Positions 8,544 through 16,522 of a stretch of DNA of 64,000 nucleotides are shown here, piece after piece (position 1 is the stretch's first letter; every line of letters begins with the position of its first letter). Under the pieces are notes generated by a model, which ran no database searches, was not told the DNA's origin, and saw only the letters and a list, made by a program, of their open reading frames with translations. The position numbers and the translations under genes are program-made. This DNA is from an uncultured Alphaproteobacteria bacterium. GTDB taxonomy: Bacteria > Pseudomonadota > Alphaproteobacteria > Rs-D84. The stretch covers positions 200,966-264,965 of the forward strand of contig CAMRWN010000001.1 of NCBI GenBank assembly GCA_947054455.1, given 5' to 3'.

Positions 8544-8572
8544 ACAAAAAGAAACACCGGCCGCGGCCGGTG
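8544..8572 (-). terminator. Intrinsic terminator after the Yip1-like gene
   Basis: Perfect palindrome CACCGGCCGCGGCCGGTG; on the minus strand it is followed by TTTCTTTTTG. Confidence 0.75.
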
Positions 8573-8591
8573 CAAATAATCGCGCGCTGTC

Positions 8592-9188
8592 CTAGACCAG
8601 GCACGACAACGCCGCGCCGGCGTTTTTCAGCATGAACCAGCCGATGTGGTAATCGGTCGCATATACCGTCGCCATGAACAGCCCCAGCATGCTGATTACA
8701 ACCACAACGTCCAATTTGCGGCCGCGCATGCAATATACGGATATGTTGTAAAACAAAACCAGGATATACGCGTCGACCGCCAGACTGATAATCCACATCG
8801 ACGTGCAGTTGAACGCCAATGCATTCAAAACCAATATAATCGGATAGATAAAAAATACCGACGCCAGACCCTTTATCGCGATTTCCCAGTCGCGTTCGCC
8901 CCCCGTGATTTCCGACACCAGCATCATCAGTCCGCCCATCACAAACAACAGCGCCACCGCCAGAACCGGCACCACGACCACCGCGGTGAAAACGGCGCCG
9001 ACGGTTATCGTCGCACCGCCAATCAGGCGCAGTCCCAAAACCAAAACACCACCGAGCAGGCCGTACATGAACGCCTTTAGCATGGATTCATCCATGTTGC
9101 CGTCGGCGACGATTTTCGTGAAATACCGACGCGGATTTATAATGATGTCGCGAATATGTCCCATTGCGCGTGTTATTTTTTTGCCCAT
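8592..9188 (-). CDS. Yip1-domain-like integral membrane protein
   Basis: Membrane protein of 198 residues with about five hydrophobic segments after a short cytoplasmic N terminus (INPRRYFTKIVADGNMDESM). The pattern of NP...F, then an amphipathic stretch and clustered TM helices, resembles the bacterial Yip1 family, whose role is not well defined. An AGGGG site precedes the start. Neighbours give no functional hint. The family assignment rests on general resemblance, so moderate confidence. Confidence 0.55.
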   Translation of the reverse strand: MGKKITRAMGHIRDIIINPRRYFTKIVADGNMDESMLKAFMYGLLGGVLVLGLRLIGGATITVGAVFTAVVVVPVLAVALLFVMGGLMMLVSEITGGERDWEIAIKGLASVFFIYPIILVLNALAFNCTSMWIISLAVDAYILVLFYNISVYCMRGRKLDVVVVISMLGLFMATVYATDYHIGWFMLKNAGAALSCLV

Positions 9189-9203
9189 TGTGCACCCCTG
9201 TAT

Positions 9204-9231
9204 TTGATTATTTATATTTTTGCTTTATAAT
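9204..9231 (+). promoter_or_regulatory. Probable sigma-70-type promoter of der
   Basis: TTGATT (9204-9209), a 16-nt spacer and TATAAT (9226-9231), giving a short leader before the der start at 9256. Confidence 0.65.
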
Positions 9232-9255
9232 TGTAAAAAATCAATGGAAAAAGTT

Positions 9256-10599
9256 ATGACAAAGATAGTAATTGCAGGACGCCCGAACACGGGTAAATCC
9301 ACACTGTTCAACGGACTGACGGGGACGCGCGACGCGCTGGTTCACGACCGGCCCGGTGTAACGCGCGACACGCTGGACGGGGTTATGCGCGACCGCCCAT
9401 ATCATATAACCGACACGGCCGGACTGGAAAACGCGAAATCTGGAATCGCGCTGGATTCCACAAACATGGCCGTCGCCGCAATCAGCGCGGCCGACGCGGT
9501 TCTGTTTGTCGTCGACGGTCGCGTCGGCCTGACGAACGAGGATATTGAATGGGCGCGCCTGGTGCGCCGCAAGACGCGGGCGCCGGTTCTGCTGCTGGCA
9601 AACAAATCGGAATCGCAAAAGCGCATGGCCGACATTCACGATTTTTACAAACTGGGCTTTGGCGCGCCGAATATGATTTCCGCCGAACACAAGACCGGAT
9701 TTGACGCGATATACGATTTCATCGACCGCGTCGCCGGCGCGGACGCTACCCCGGACGAGGAGGCAGATGCACGCACGGAAAACGACACGCGGCTGCGTAT
9801 TGCCGTCCTGGGCCAGCCGAATGTCGGCAAATCCACATTCATCAACCGCGTTCTGGGCGAAAAACGCCAGATTGTGCAGGATGCGCCGGGCATCACGCGC
9901 GACACGGTAAAAATACCGACAAAATTCTATGGCCGCGACATCGTGCTGATGGATACCGCGGGCCTGCGCCGCAAGGCGGGGGTGCACGACGACGTGGAAA
10001 CACTCTCGGCGTTGAAATCGCTGGACGCAATAGACAAGGCAGACGTGGTCATACTGGTTGTGGACGCGACGCGCGGCATTGAAAACCAGGCGCTGGGGAT
10101 TGCGGCGCGCGTGCATGACGCGGGCAAGATTTTATGTGTCGCCCTGAATAAATGGGATTTGGTTGCACCGGAACTGCGCGACGCGCAGCTGTTGAAGCTG
10201 AAACATCAGTTTTCAAATTCCTTTCACCAGATTATAAAGCCGATGATACTGGCGATATCGGCGGAAAAAGGCACAGGCGTGCAAAACATGTTCCGCCGCA
10301 TATATGAACAGTGGGATATTTCAACCGCCACGGTTCCAACCAGCCTGATTAACAGAATCGTTGAAAAACTGGTCGCGGAACGCCAGCCGCCGATGTCGCG
10401 TCTGAAACGTCCGATGAAAATAAAATTCGCACGCCAGACCGGCCGCCACCCGATGCGTATAACGATAAACGTGGGCGGCGCGTCGGATATTCCCGAATCA
10501 TACACGCGGTATCTGCGTCGCGGAATTGCAAACGCACTGAAATGGGAACATCTGCCAATCGTAATCGAATATGAAAAATCGGATAATCCGTTTGATTAA
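9256..10599 (+). CDS. der: Ribosome biogenesis GTPase Der (EngA)
   Basis: Tandem-GTPase needed for 50S ribosomal subunit assembly. The first G domain has GRPNTGKST (normally GRPNVGKS) and DTAGL; the second has GQPNVGKST, DTAGLRRK and NKWDL. A C-terminal KH-like domain ends in NALKWEHLPIVIEYEKS. The start MTKIVIAGRPN at 9256 removes a spurious 12-residue extension. In E. coli der follows yfgM-bamB in the same direction. Here the same three genes are neighbours, but der points toward bamB with a shared terminator between them. Confidence 0.96.
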   Translation: MTKIVIAGRPNTGKSTLFNGLTGTRDALVHDRPGVTRDTLDGVMRDRPYHITDTAGLENAKSGIALDSTNMAVAAISAADAVLFVVDGRVGLTNEDIEWARLVRRKTRAPVLLLANKSESQKRMADIHDFYKLGFGAPNMISAEHKTGFDAIYDFIDRVAGADATPDEEADARTENDTRLRIAVLGQPNVGKSTFINRVLGEKRQIVQDAPGITRDTVKIPTKFYGRDIVLMDTAGLRRKAGVHDDVETLSALKSLDAIDKADVVILVVDATRGIENQALGIAARVHDAGKILCVALNKWDLVAPELRDAQLLKLKHQFSNSFHQIIKPMILAISAEKGTGVQNMFRRIYEQWDISTATVPTSLINRIVEKLVAERQPPMSRLKRPMKIKFARQTGRHPMRITINVGGASDIPESYTRYLRRGIANALKWEHLPIVIEYEKSDNPFD

Positions 10600-10632
10600 A
10601 AAAATCCCCCGATGATACGGGGGATTTTTTTT
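10598..10632. terminator. Bidirectional terminator between der and bamB
   Basis: AAAAATCCCCCG-ATGATA-CGGGGGATTTTTTTT sits between two convergent genes, with T runs on both strands. Confidence 0.88.
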
Positions 10633-11359
10633 ATTTCATGGCGCGGCCGGTTGCGGCGTCAAACCGCTGGCCGTCAACGGTTATAACACCGTCGTCATAG
10701 ACGGGCGCATCCGTCCATTTCAATTCGCTGCGCCAGTAAATCGCGCCATCGGACGCCCGCAGCGCATACAGCGCCCCGTCCGTTGCAGCCACAAATATCG
10801 CATCACCCGCAATAACGAACGGATGCGCGGTTCCAACACCGACGCACCATTTCTTGGTGCCGCGCGCCGCGTCCAGCCTGCAAAACGCATCGCCCAGCCC
10901 CCCCGCATAAACCGCATCACCACGCACAACAACCGGCGCCACTATGTCCAGAATTGACGAACCGCCGGTCATGTTGCTGTCGCGGTAAATGTCCGCAATC
11001 CATACAACGCCGCGGCCGGCCGGATTTATCTTGACCAGTTCACCCGTCGTCAGTCCTGCGTACACGTATTTTCCATCACATACGGGACGGGCCGCACTTT
11101 TTACCGAATTGCTGGTGGGAAATCCGCTGAATATCTTTTTGTCCCCGCGCCAAACGACATTGGACGCATCCTGGGAATACGGACATTCGACCACGGGCGC
11201 GGAAAACGCCTGCTGCGGCAATTCATCTATGCGCAGCCCCAGCACGACGGGCGCGCCCGAATCGAATATTGCCGTGCGCTCGCCCGGCAGTATCGGGTCA
11301 TGTTTTGCACATGCCCCCATCATCAGAACCAACCCCATCAAACAGGCAATTCTACGCAT
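10631..11359 (-). CDS. bamB: BamB-like PQQ-repeat outer-membrane lipoprotein
   Basis: Probable lipoprotein subunit of the BAM outer-membrane protein assembly complex. The signal peptide ends in the lipobox LMMGAC. Beta-propeller blades follow, with PQQ-type repeats such as GDAVYAGGLGDAFCRLDAARGTKKW and GDAIFVAATDGALYALRASDGAIYW. At 242 residues it is clearly shorter than usual BamB (about 390), so it may have fewer blades. It follows yfgM with a 13-bp gap, the same order as in E. coli, and this supports the name. Confidence 0.75.
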   Translation of the reverse strand: MRRIACLMGLVLMMGACAKHDPILPGERTAIFDSGAPVVLGLRIDELPQQAFSAPVVECPYSQDASNVVWRGDKKIFSGFPTSNSVKSAARPVCDGKYVYAGLTTGELVKINPAGRGVVWIADIYRDSNMTGGSSILDIVAPVVVRGDAVYAGGLGDAFCRLDAARGTKKWCVGVGTAHPFVIAGDAIFVAATDGALYALRASDGAIYWRSELKWTDAPVYDDGVITVDGQRFDAATGRAMK

Positions 11360-11372
11360 GTGTCCCCCCAAT

Positions 11373-12023
11373 TTATTTCAACATCTGCGCGTTTGCGGAA
11401 ATGACGGCCGGCGCCGCGGCATCGCCGATTATTTTATCCAGCCACTTGTCCGCCGCCGCGCGGTTGCCTTCGGACAGATATTTCTGCGCCACTGTCAGAC
11501 AGGCCGTGTAATAAAACGGCGATTTTTTTGTATTCAGTGCGGACAGGTACCGTTCGACTTCTTCGCCGCTCATTTCATCGCCGCGCAGCCCGATAATGTG
11601 CAGACGCGCCAAATCGCGGAAATCGCGCGTCGCGCCATGCGCCGCCAAACGATGCAGATGCGCCGCGTCCCCGTCCAGCATGTACGCCTGGAACAGCGCC
11701 AAATCACCCGTCGCGCCCGACGCGTTTTCACCAATCGCCGCCAATGCCTTGGCGTCTACCGACGACAGCGCCGTTTCGTACGCGACCGCGCGCGCCACGC
11801 GGCGTTCACGCGCCGTACGCACACCAATCTGAACGGATACCGCCGCAATCATAATCACCAGCGCAGCCGCAACCAAAATGCGATAGTATTTCTTGATGAA
11901 CGCCTGGGTCTTTTCGTTGTTCACCTCTTCCCACACCTCGCGGTAAAGGGCGTCTTCGGCATAATCCTCGCGCGTTTTTTTCTTTGGTTTGATATTTTTG
12001 TTTCTTTCCAGAATTGATGCCAT
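11373..12023 (-). CDS. yfgM: YfgM-like single-pass TPR protein
   Basis: Probable ancillary factor of the SecYEG translocon and periplasmic chaperone network (YfgM family). The cytoplasmic N terminus (YREVWEEVNNEKTQAFIKKY) leads into one TM helix near residues 48-66. A periplasmic TPR-like region then contains LALFQAYMLDGDAAH and the terminal repeat AAADKWLDKII. It has an AGGAG site. The gene is upstream of bamB in an apparent two-gene operon, as in gammaproteobacteria. Confidence 0.75.
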   Translation of the reverse strand: MASILERNKNIKPKKKTREDYAEDALYREVWEEVNNEKTQAFIKKYYRILVAAALVIMIAAVSVQIGVRTARERRVARAVAYETALSSVDAKALAAIGENASGATGDLALFQAYMLDGDAAHLHRLAAHGATRDFRDLARLHIIGLRGDEMSGEEVERYLSALNTKKSPFYYTACLTVAQKYLSEGNRAAADKWLDKIIGDAAAPAVISANAQMLK

Positions 12024-12051
12024 GGAAAAATCTCCTGTATTACATGGTGCC

Positions 12052-12079
12052 TTGATAATTGATATTTTATTGCTATACT
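12052..12079 (+). promoter_or_regulatory. Probable rpoH promoter, near-leaderless
   Basis: TTGATA (12052-12057), 16 nt, TATACT (12074-12079). The expected transcription start at about 12086 lies only a few bases before the rpoH ATG at 12089. Confidence 0.6.
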
Positions 12080-12088
12080 ATAAAAGTT

Positions 12089-13003
12089 ATGAAAAAGCAA
12101 ATCAAGAACGCTTTACCGGTCGCAAAGAACACCAGTCTGGTGGCCGCCCGCGGCGTCAGCGACGAATCCGGTCTGGCCCAGTATATCCAGACCGTTCAAA
12201 AATTTCCGATACTGACGGCCCAGCAGGAATACCAATACGCAAACGCATGGGTTCGCAACGGCGACCAGGCGGCGGCGGAAAAACTGGTCGCCAGCCATCT
12301 GCGAATGGTGGTATCGGTTGCGTACGACTTTAAAAATTACGGAATTCCAATCGGCGACCTGATTGCCAGCGGCAACATGGGACTGATGCAGGCGCTGCAG
12401 AAATTCGACCCGGAAAAGGGTTTCAGATTTTCAACCTATGCCATGTTCTGGGTCAAGGCGGAAATATATGACACGATACTCAGCAACTGGTCGATTGTAA
12501 AGATAGGGACATCTGCAAATCAAAAGCGCGTGTTTTTCAACCTGGCCCGCGCAAAACGCGCACTGGGGATAATGGACGGAAACCTGTCCGACGACCAGAC
12601 GCGCCAAATCGCCCAATATCTGTCCGTGCCAGAGGCCGACGTCCGCCGCATGTCGACGCGCATCGGTGCGCGCGACGTATCACTGAACGCGCCGATGCGC
12701 GGGGACGAGGATGCACAAGACATCCTGTCGAACCTGCCCGACAACCGGGCGGGGGTCGCTGAAATTGTAGAACAGTCGGAATTCAGACGCATGGGATACG
12801 AAATGCTGCGCCGGAACATGGACGCACTGCCCGCGCGCGACCGCGAAATACTGACGGCGCGGCGCCTGACCACGCCCGCCATGACGTTAGAGTCGCTGTC
12901 CCAGAAATACGGCATATCGCGTGAACGCGTCCGCCAGATAGAAGAGCGCGCGTTTTCAAAACTGCGCGACGCCATTTTGCAAGAAACACAAGGCAAAAAC
13001 TGA
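12089..13003 (+). CDS. rpoH: RNA polymerase sigma factor RpoH (sigma-32 family)
   Basis: Heat-shock type sigma factor of 304 residues. Region 2 includes DLIASGNMGLMQALQKFDPEKGFRFSTYAMFWVKAEI and then the RpoH box NQKRVFFNLARAKR. Region 4 has the helix-turn-helix TLESLSQKYGISRERVRQIEERAFSKLR. The start at 12089 (MKKQIKN) is the first credible one, because the longer track ORF would read through the promoter. No Shine-Dalgarno site is visible, so translation may be leaderless. The stop codon overlaps the start of the next gene (TGATG), implying translational coupling. Confidence 0.93.
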   Translation: MKKQIKNALPVAKNTSLVAARGVSDESGLAQYIQTVQKFPILTAQQEYQYANAWVRNGDQAAAEKLVASHLRMVVSVAYDFKNYGIPIGDLIASGNMGLMQALQKFDPEKGFRFSTYAMFWVKAEIYDTILSNWSIVKIGTSANQKRVFFNLARAKRALGIMDGNLSDDQTRQIAQYLSVPEADVRRMSTRIGARDVSLNAPMRGDEDAQDILSNLPDNRAGVAEIVEQSEFRRMGYEMLRRNMDALPARDREILTARRLTTPAMTLESLSQKYGISRERVRQIEERAFSKLRDAILQETQGKN

Positions 13004-14022
13004 TGAACAAGAAAATTTCTGCGCTGATTTGTCTGATTGCGGCGGGCGCGGCGACAAACGTCGACGCGTGGCAGTTTACGCGCGGCCCCGCAACTTTCAG
13101 AATAACCGGATACGGGACCGCCGGCATCATAGAACCTGATTTTGACAAGCCCGACTTTCTGGGCGACTGGCGCGTGCGCACCCAGGCCGCGCACAGCGCC
13201 GGCCGTGATAAAAGTGTCGGTTTGGTTTATGCGCTGGACGCGCAGACGGTCGACGACGACGATTATATCGACGACCTGTTCATGATATACGAGGATAAAA
13301 GATACGGCCGGATGGAGGCCGGACTGACCGAATCCATCGCCGGGAAACTGGGACTGGGGCTGCCGGACGTTGGCGGGCTGCGCATGAATGACAACCCGCT
13401 GTTTTATAAAAAGATTTCACCGCACGGCCCCGTCATCGCGGACACGACGCTGGACACCGGGGATAAGGCGCTGCGTGTGAACCTGGTGTCGGGGCCGGGG
13501 ACGGTACAATATGGCCTGTCGGCCGCCGGCATTACCGACGATTATAAATTCGCGCTGGACGCGGGGCTAAAGATGCGCCGCGCATCCGGCAAGCTAAAGG
13601 CGGCGATGTCGCTGGGGGCGTCGCTGATGGACGCGCCGGACAATTACAATGCAGACCCGTACGCCCCAAACGTCAGCGCCGACTGGCGCGCCCAGGCGAC
13701 CGCGGGCGTTAACCTGCAGTACAACAGCTGGGTCTGGGGTGCAACCGCGCGTCTGATTTACGACCGCAATCCGTCCGGCCCGTCATCGGACGGAATCGCG
13801 GCGGGAACGGGGGTCAGTTATGACCTGCTGAAATACAGCGTTTCGGTTTCATACGTTTTTTCTGACACGGGGGTTTGGCACGATGACAACGACAATTACG
13901 CCGACCATACCGTCGTCGCGTCGTTCCGGTACAAATACAGCGAGAACATTTCCGGATGGATGTCTGCGGGAATGACAACGGAAACACCGTTTTTTGCGGC
14001 TGGAATGCGGCTGAATTTCTGA
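13003..14022 (+). CDS. Porin-like outer-membrane beta-barrel protein
   Basis: Secreted protein of 339 residues with a signal peptide (MNKKISALICLIAAGAATNVDA). It is built of alternating amphipathic strands and ends in GMRLNF, an aromatic C terminus typical of BAM substrates. Strands such as GRMEAGLTESIAGKLGLGLPDVG and the last third resemble the alphaproteobacterial porin (porin_4-like) layout. It overlaps rpoH by one base, so it is likely transcribed with this sigma factor. That is unusual for a porin and suggests stress-linked expression. Confidence 0.7.
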   Translation: MNKKISALICLIAAGAATNVDAWQFTRGPATFRITGYGTAGIIEPDFDKPDFLGDWRVRTQAAHSAGRDKSVGLVYALDAQTVDDDDYIDDLFMIYEDKRYGRMEAGLTESIAGKLGLGLPDVGGLRMNDNPLFYKKISPHGPVIADTTLDTGDKALRVNLVSGPGTVQYGLSAAGITDDYKFALDAGLKMRRASGKLKAAMSLGASLMDAPDNYNADPYAPNVSADWRAQATAGVNLQYNSWVWGATARLIYDRNPSGPSSDGIAAGTGVSYDLLKYSVSVSYVFSDTGVWHDDNDNYADHTVVASFRYKYSENISGWMSAGMTTETPFFAAGMRLNF

Positions 14023-14103
14023 AAATAAAAAATTAATATCCAATCGGGAAAAAATAAGATAAAATAAAACCACTTTTAACAAAAACACAACTGGGGGGGA
14101 AAA

Positions 14104-14751
14104 ATGAAAAAAACATTGTCTTTGATTGTACTGGTTTCATTCCTGGCGGGATGCACCACGGTTAATCCGTACACGGGCGAAGCGCAAACATCCAAGGCCG
14201 TTTGGGGCACCGCCATCGGCGCGGCAACCGGCGCGGCGACCGGCGCACTGGTCGCGAAAAAGAGCGGCACCGGCGCAATTGTCGGCGGTCTGGCGGGTGC
14301 GGCGCTGGGCGGCGGGGTCGGATATTATCTGGACGTACAGGAAGCCGAACTGCGCGCAGAACTGGCGTCGACCGGGGTCAGCGTCGTTCGCGCCGACGAC
14401 AGCATTCGTCTGATAATGCCCGGCAACATCACGTTCAAAACAGATTCATCGGACATCAACGCCGGATTCTATGCCACGCTTAATTCCGTGGCCAAGGTAT
14501 TGAACAAATACAGCAATTCAACCGTCATGGTCATGGGATTCACCGACAACACCGGATCGGACGCATATAATATGACCCTGTCGCGCCAGCGTGCATCCGC
14601 CGTCGCCGCATACCTGCAGGGCCAGGGCGTCAAGGCGTCCAGATTCGAAATCATGGGCATGGGGCCGTCGAACCCGATTGCGTCCAACGACACGGCCGCA
14701 GGACGCGCCCAGAACCGCCGCGTTGAAATCAAGATTATTCCGAACAAATAA
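14104..14751 (+). CDS. OmpA-family lipoprotein with glycine zipper (YiaD-like)
   Basis: Outer-membrane lipoprotein of 215 residues. The signal peptide ends in the lipobox FLAGC. Next comes a glycine-zipper segment (GTAIGAATGAATGALV...GGLAGAALGGGVGYYL, residues about 36-78). The C-terminal OmpA-like peptidoglycan-binding domain has ITFKTDSSDIN, GFTDNTGSDAYNMTLSRQRA and AQNRRVEIKI. It has a strong GGGGGGA site and is followed by a terminator. It probably tethers the outer membrane to peptidoglycan. Confidence 0.88.
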   Translation: MKKTLSLIVLVSFLAGCTTVNPYTGEAQTSKAVWGTAIGAATGAATGALVAKKSGTGAIVGGLAGAALGGGVGYYLDVQEAELRAELASTGVSVVRADDSIRLIMPGNITFKTDSSDINAGFYATLNSVAKVLNKYSNSTVMVMGFTDNTGSDAYNMTLSRQRASAVAAYLQGQGVKASRFEIMGMGPSNPIASNDTAAGRAQNRRVEIKIIPNK

Positions 14752-14752
14752 T

Positions 14753-14783
14753 CAAAAAATCCCCCGTTTCGGGGGATTTTTAT
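14753..14783. terminator. Bidirectional terminator
   Basis: AAAAAATCCCCCG-TTT-CGGGGGATTTTTATT between the convergent OmpA-lipoprotein and sspB genes. Confidence 0.88.
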
Positions 14784-15247
14784 TACCTTCTGTTTTTTCT
14801 GAATTCATCCAGCGACACAACACGGCCCGCGTCGGGAACACTGCCCGGTCGTTCGTCCAGCGGCAGTTCCATGTCGTTGTCCGCGGCGGCCTGCGCGCTT
14901 TTGTGATGAAACGACAACATAAAGTCCACCGACGGGTCCTTGAATTCTACCAACGCAGAAAACGGCACGCGTATAAAGAACGGCCGCCCGTCAAAAGTCA
15001 GCTGAACCCCGAACTCCTTGTCCGAAACGTTAAGGTTGTTGTACGAATACTGCAGCACAATCGTCATTATGTCGGGATAGCGCATGCGTAAAAAATCAGG
15101 CAGCACCACACCCGCATCACGCGTCTTGAACGTTATAAAAAAATGCGTCCCGTCGCCCAGGCCGTTGAACTGTGCATGAATCAGCGCATCCTTTACCACG
15201 GATTTCAGCGCGTTGTCCAGCAAACTTTGATAATCAATCCTACTCAT
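14783..15247 (-). CDS. sspB: SspB-family ClpXP adaptor (alpha type)
   Basis: Adaptor that delivers ssrA-tagged and other substrates to the ClpXP protease. The fold-defining core is present: THFFITFKTRDAGVVLPDFL, YPDIMTIVLQYSYNNLNVSDKEFGVQLTF, then VPFSALVEFKDPSVDFMLSF. After that comes a flexible linker and a C-terminal tail (RVVSLDEFRKNRR) that would be the ClpX-binding module. The length of 154 is normal for alphaproteobacteria. The gene is 10 bp downstream of recF. Confidence 0.88.
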   Translation of the reverse strand: MSRIDYQSLLDNALKSVVKDALIHAQFNGLGDGTHFFITFKTRDAGVVLPDFLRMRYPDIMTIVLQYSYNNLNVSDKEFGVQLTFDGRPFFIRVPFSALVEFKDPSVDFMLSFHHKSAQAAADNDMELPLDERPGSVPDAGRVVSLDEFRKNRR

Positions 15248-15257
15248 AATTCACCCG

Positions 15258-16334
15258 TTATGGATAAAGTATATTATTTATTTCCCCATCGGCGCAAGCA
15301 ACAAATGCAGCATCGGGCGTATCAGCGAACGCCGCCGCATCCAGACCTGTCGCCCAAACCTGCGCGTCCGACGCCCCCAGCGCCGAAAACAGCGCCGCAC
15401 GCGCCGCCGCATCCAGGTGGGCCGCCGCCTCGTCCAGCAAAATAATCGGGCGGCGCCCGGTCTTGGTGCGGACCAGCCGCGCATGCGCCAGTATCAATTC
15501 AATCAGCGCGGTCTTCTGCTGACCCGTGCTGGTCAGATTCGCCGGCAGATTCAAACGCTTGTTAAACACGCCGAAATCGGACTTGTGAACGCCGTCGATA
15601 ACCATCTTGTCGCCCGTCAGCGTCCGCTGTGTCGACAGATATTCGCGGTACGCGCGTTCGGCATCGCCAGGCGTGCGGCCGGAAATCAGCATTTCTTCGA
15701 CCAGACCGGACACGGACACCGCGCAGTTTTCCAGAAAATAATTCAGTTCGCCCGCATACTGTATCCGCGCGGCGGCAATCGCCACGGCCAGTCCACCTAT
15801 CTGCGCGTCCAGTGCATCGACCCAGCGCATGTCCCGGTTGGATTTCAATGCAAACGCGCGTTCCGACAACAGTTTTGAAAAACGTGCAACGCGCCCGCCG
15901 TGCGCCGCGTCGAAACCCGCCGCCAGACGGTCGAAAAACGCGCGACGCTGGGCCGTGTCGTCCACAAACAGCCTGTCTTCGCGCGGGGTCAGCCACACCA
16001 TGCGCATACGCCCCGCCAAATCGGACAGCGGCGCCGCATCCCCGTCGACGCGGGCGCGGCGGTTTGCATCGCCTGCATTAAAGCAAACGGATATTTCCGT
16101 ATCATCGGCCAGATTTGCAAACACGGCGAAATTACCGGCGGAACCGAAACGCGCGATTTCCGTCATGGGCGCGCCGCGCATACCCCTGTCGCCAGACAGG
16201 ATTGACACCGCCTCCAGTATCGCGGTCTTGCCGGCGCCGTTTGGCCCCGTTATGATAATGTTGCGACGTCCGCGCGTGTGTATGCGGCACATCTTGTGAT
16301 TGCGAAAATCAGACAGGCTGAGCGTTTCTATCAT
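15258..16334 (-). CDS. recF: DNA replication and repair protein RecF
   Basis: SMC-like ATPase that loads RecA at gapped DNA with RecO/RecR. The start MIETLSLSDFRNHK at 16334 is the family N terminus; the longer track ORF runs into tRNA-Cys and is false. Walker A is GPNGAGKTAILEAVS (near residue 33). The signature region TSTGQQKTALIELILAHARL and Walker B PIILLDEAAAHLDA are near the C terminus. No clear Shine-Dalgarno site is visible. Length is 358. It is separated from the usual dnaA-dnaN-gyrB context and paired with sspB. Confidence 0.94.
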   Translation of the reverse strand: MIETLSLSDFRNHKMCRIHTRGRRNIIITGPNGAGKTAILEAVSILSGDRGMRGAPMTEIARFGSAGNFAVFANLADDTEISVCFNAGDANRRARVDGDAAPLSDLAGRMRMVWLTPREDRLFVDDTAQRRAFFDRLAAGFDAAHGGRVARFSKLLSERAFALKSNRDMRWVDALDAQIGGLAVAIAAARIQYAGELNYFLENCAVSVSGLVEEMLISGRTPGDAERAYREYLSTQRTLTGDKMVIDGVHKSDFGVFNKRLNLPANLTSTGQQKTALIELILAHARLVRTKTGRRPIILLDEAAAHLDAAARAALFSALGASDAQVWATGLDAAAFADTPDAAFVACADGEINNILYP

Positions 16335-16348
16335 AATATCAAAAAAAA

Positions 16349-16422
16349 TGGAGGCCTGGGTCGGAATCGAACCGGCATACAAGGATTTGCAGTCCTCTGC
16401 ATAACCACTCTGCCACCAGGCC
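16349..16422 (-). tRNA. tRNA-Cys (GCA) with encoded CCA
   Basis: The minus strand reads as a full cloverleaf. The acceptor is GGCCTGG pairing with CCAGGCC, the anticodon loop is CTGCAAA (GCA, cysteine), and the T loop is TTCGATT. The discriminator base is U, which is characteristic of tRNA-Cys, and it is followed by an encoded CCA. It lies 14 bp upstream of recF. Confidence 0.97.
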
Positions 16423-16522
16423 ACAATCATGTTGCGTTGCAATACTACGCAAAAAAAATTTGTAATTCAACATAAAAATTGTAATATATAAAAGAATGTT
16501 CGGGGACAAGAGAGAGTATATC

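Noticed and set aside
16335-16442. 36-codon N-terminal extension of the recF ORF
   Set aside because: It translates the tRNA-Cys gene; the RecF family N terminus is MIETLSLSDFRNHK.
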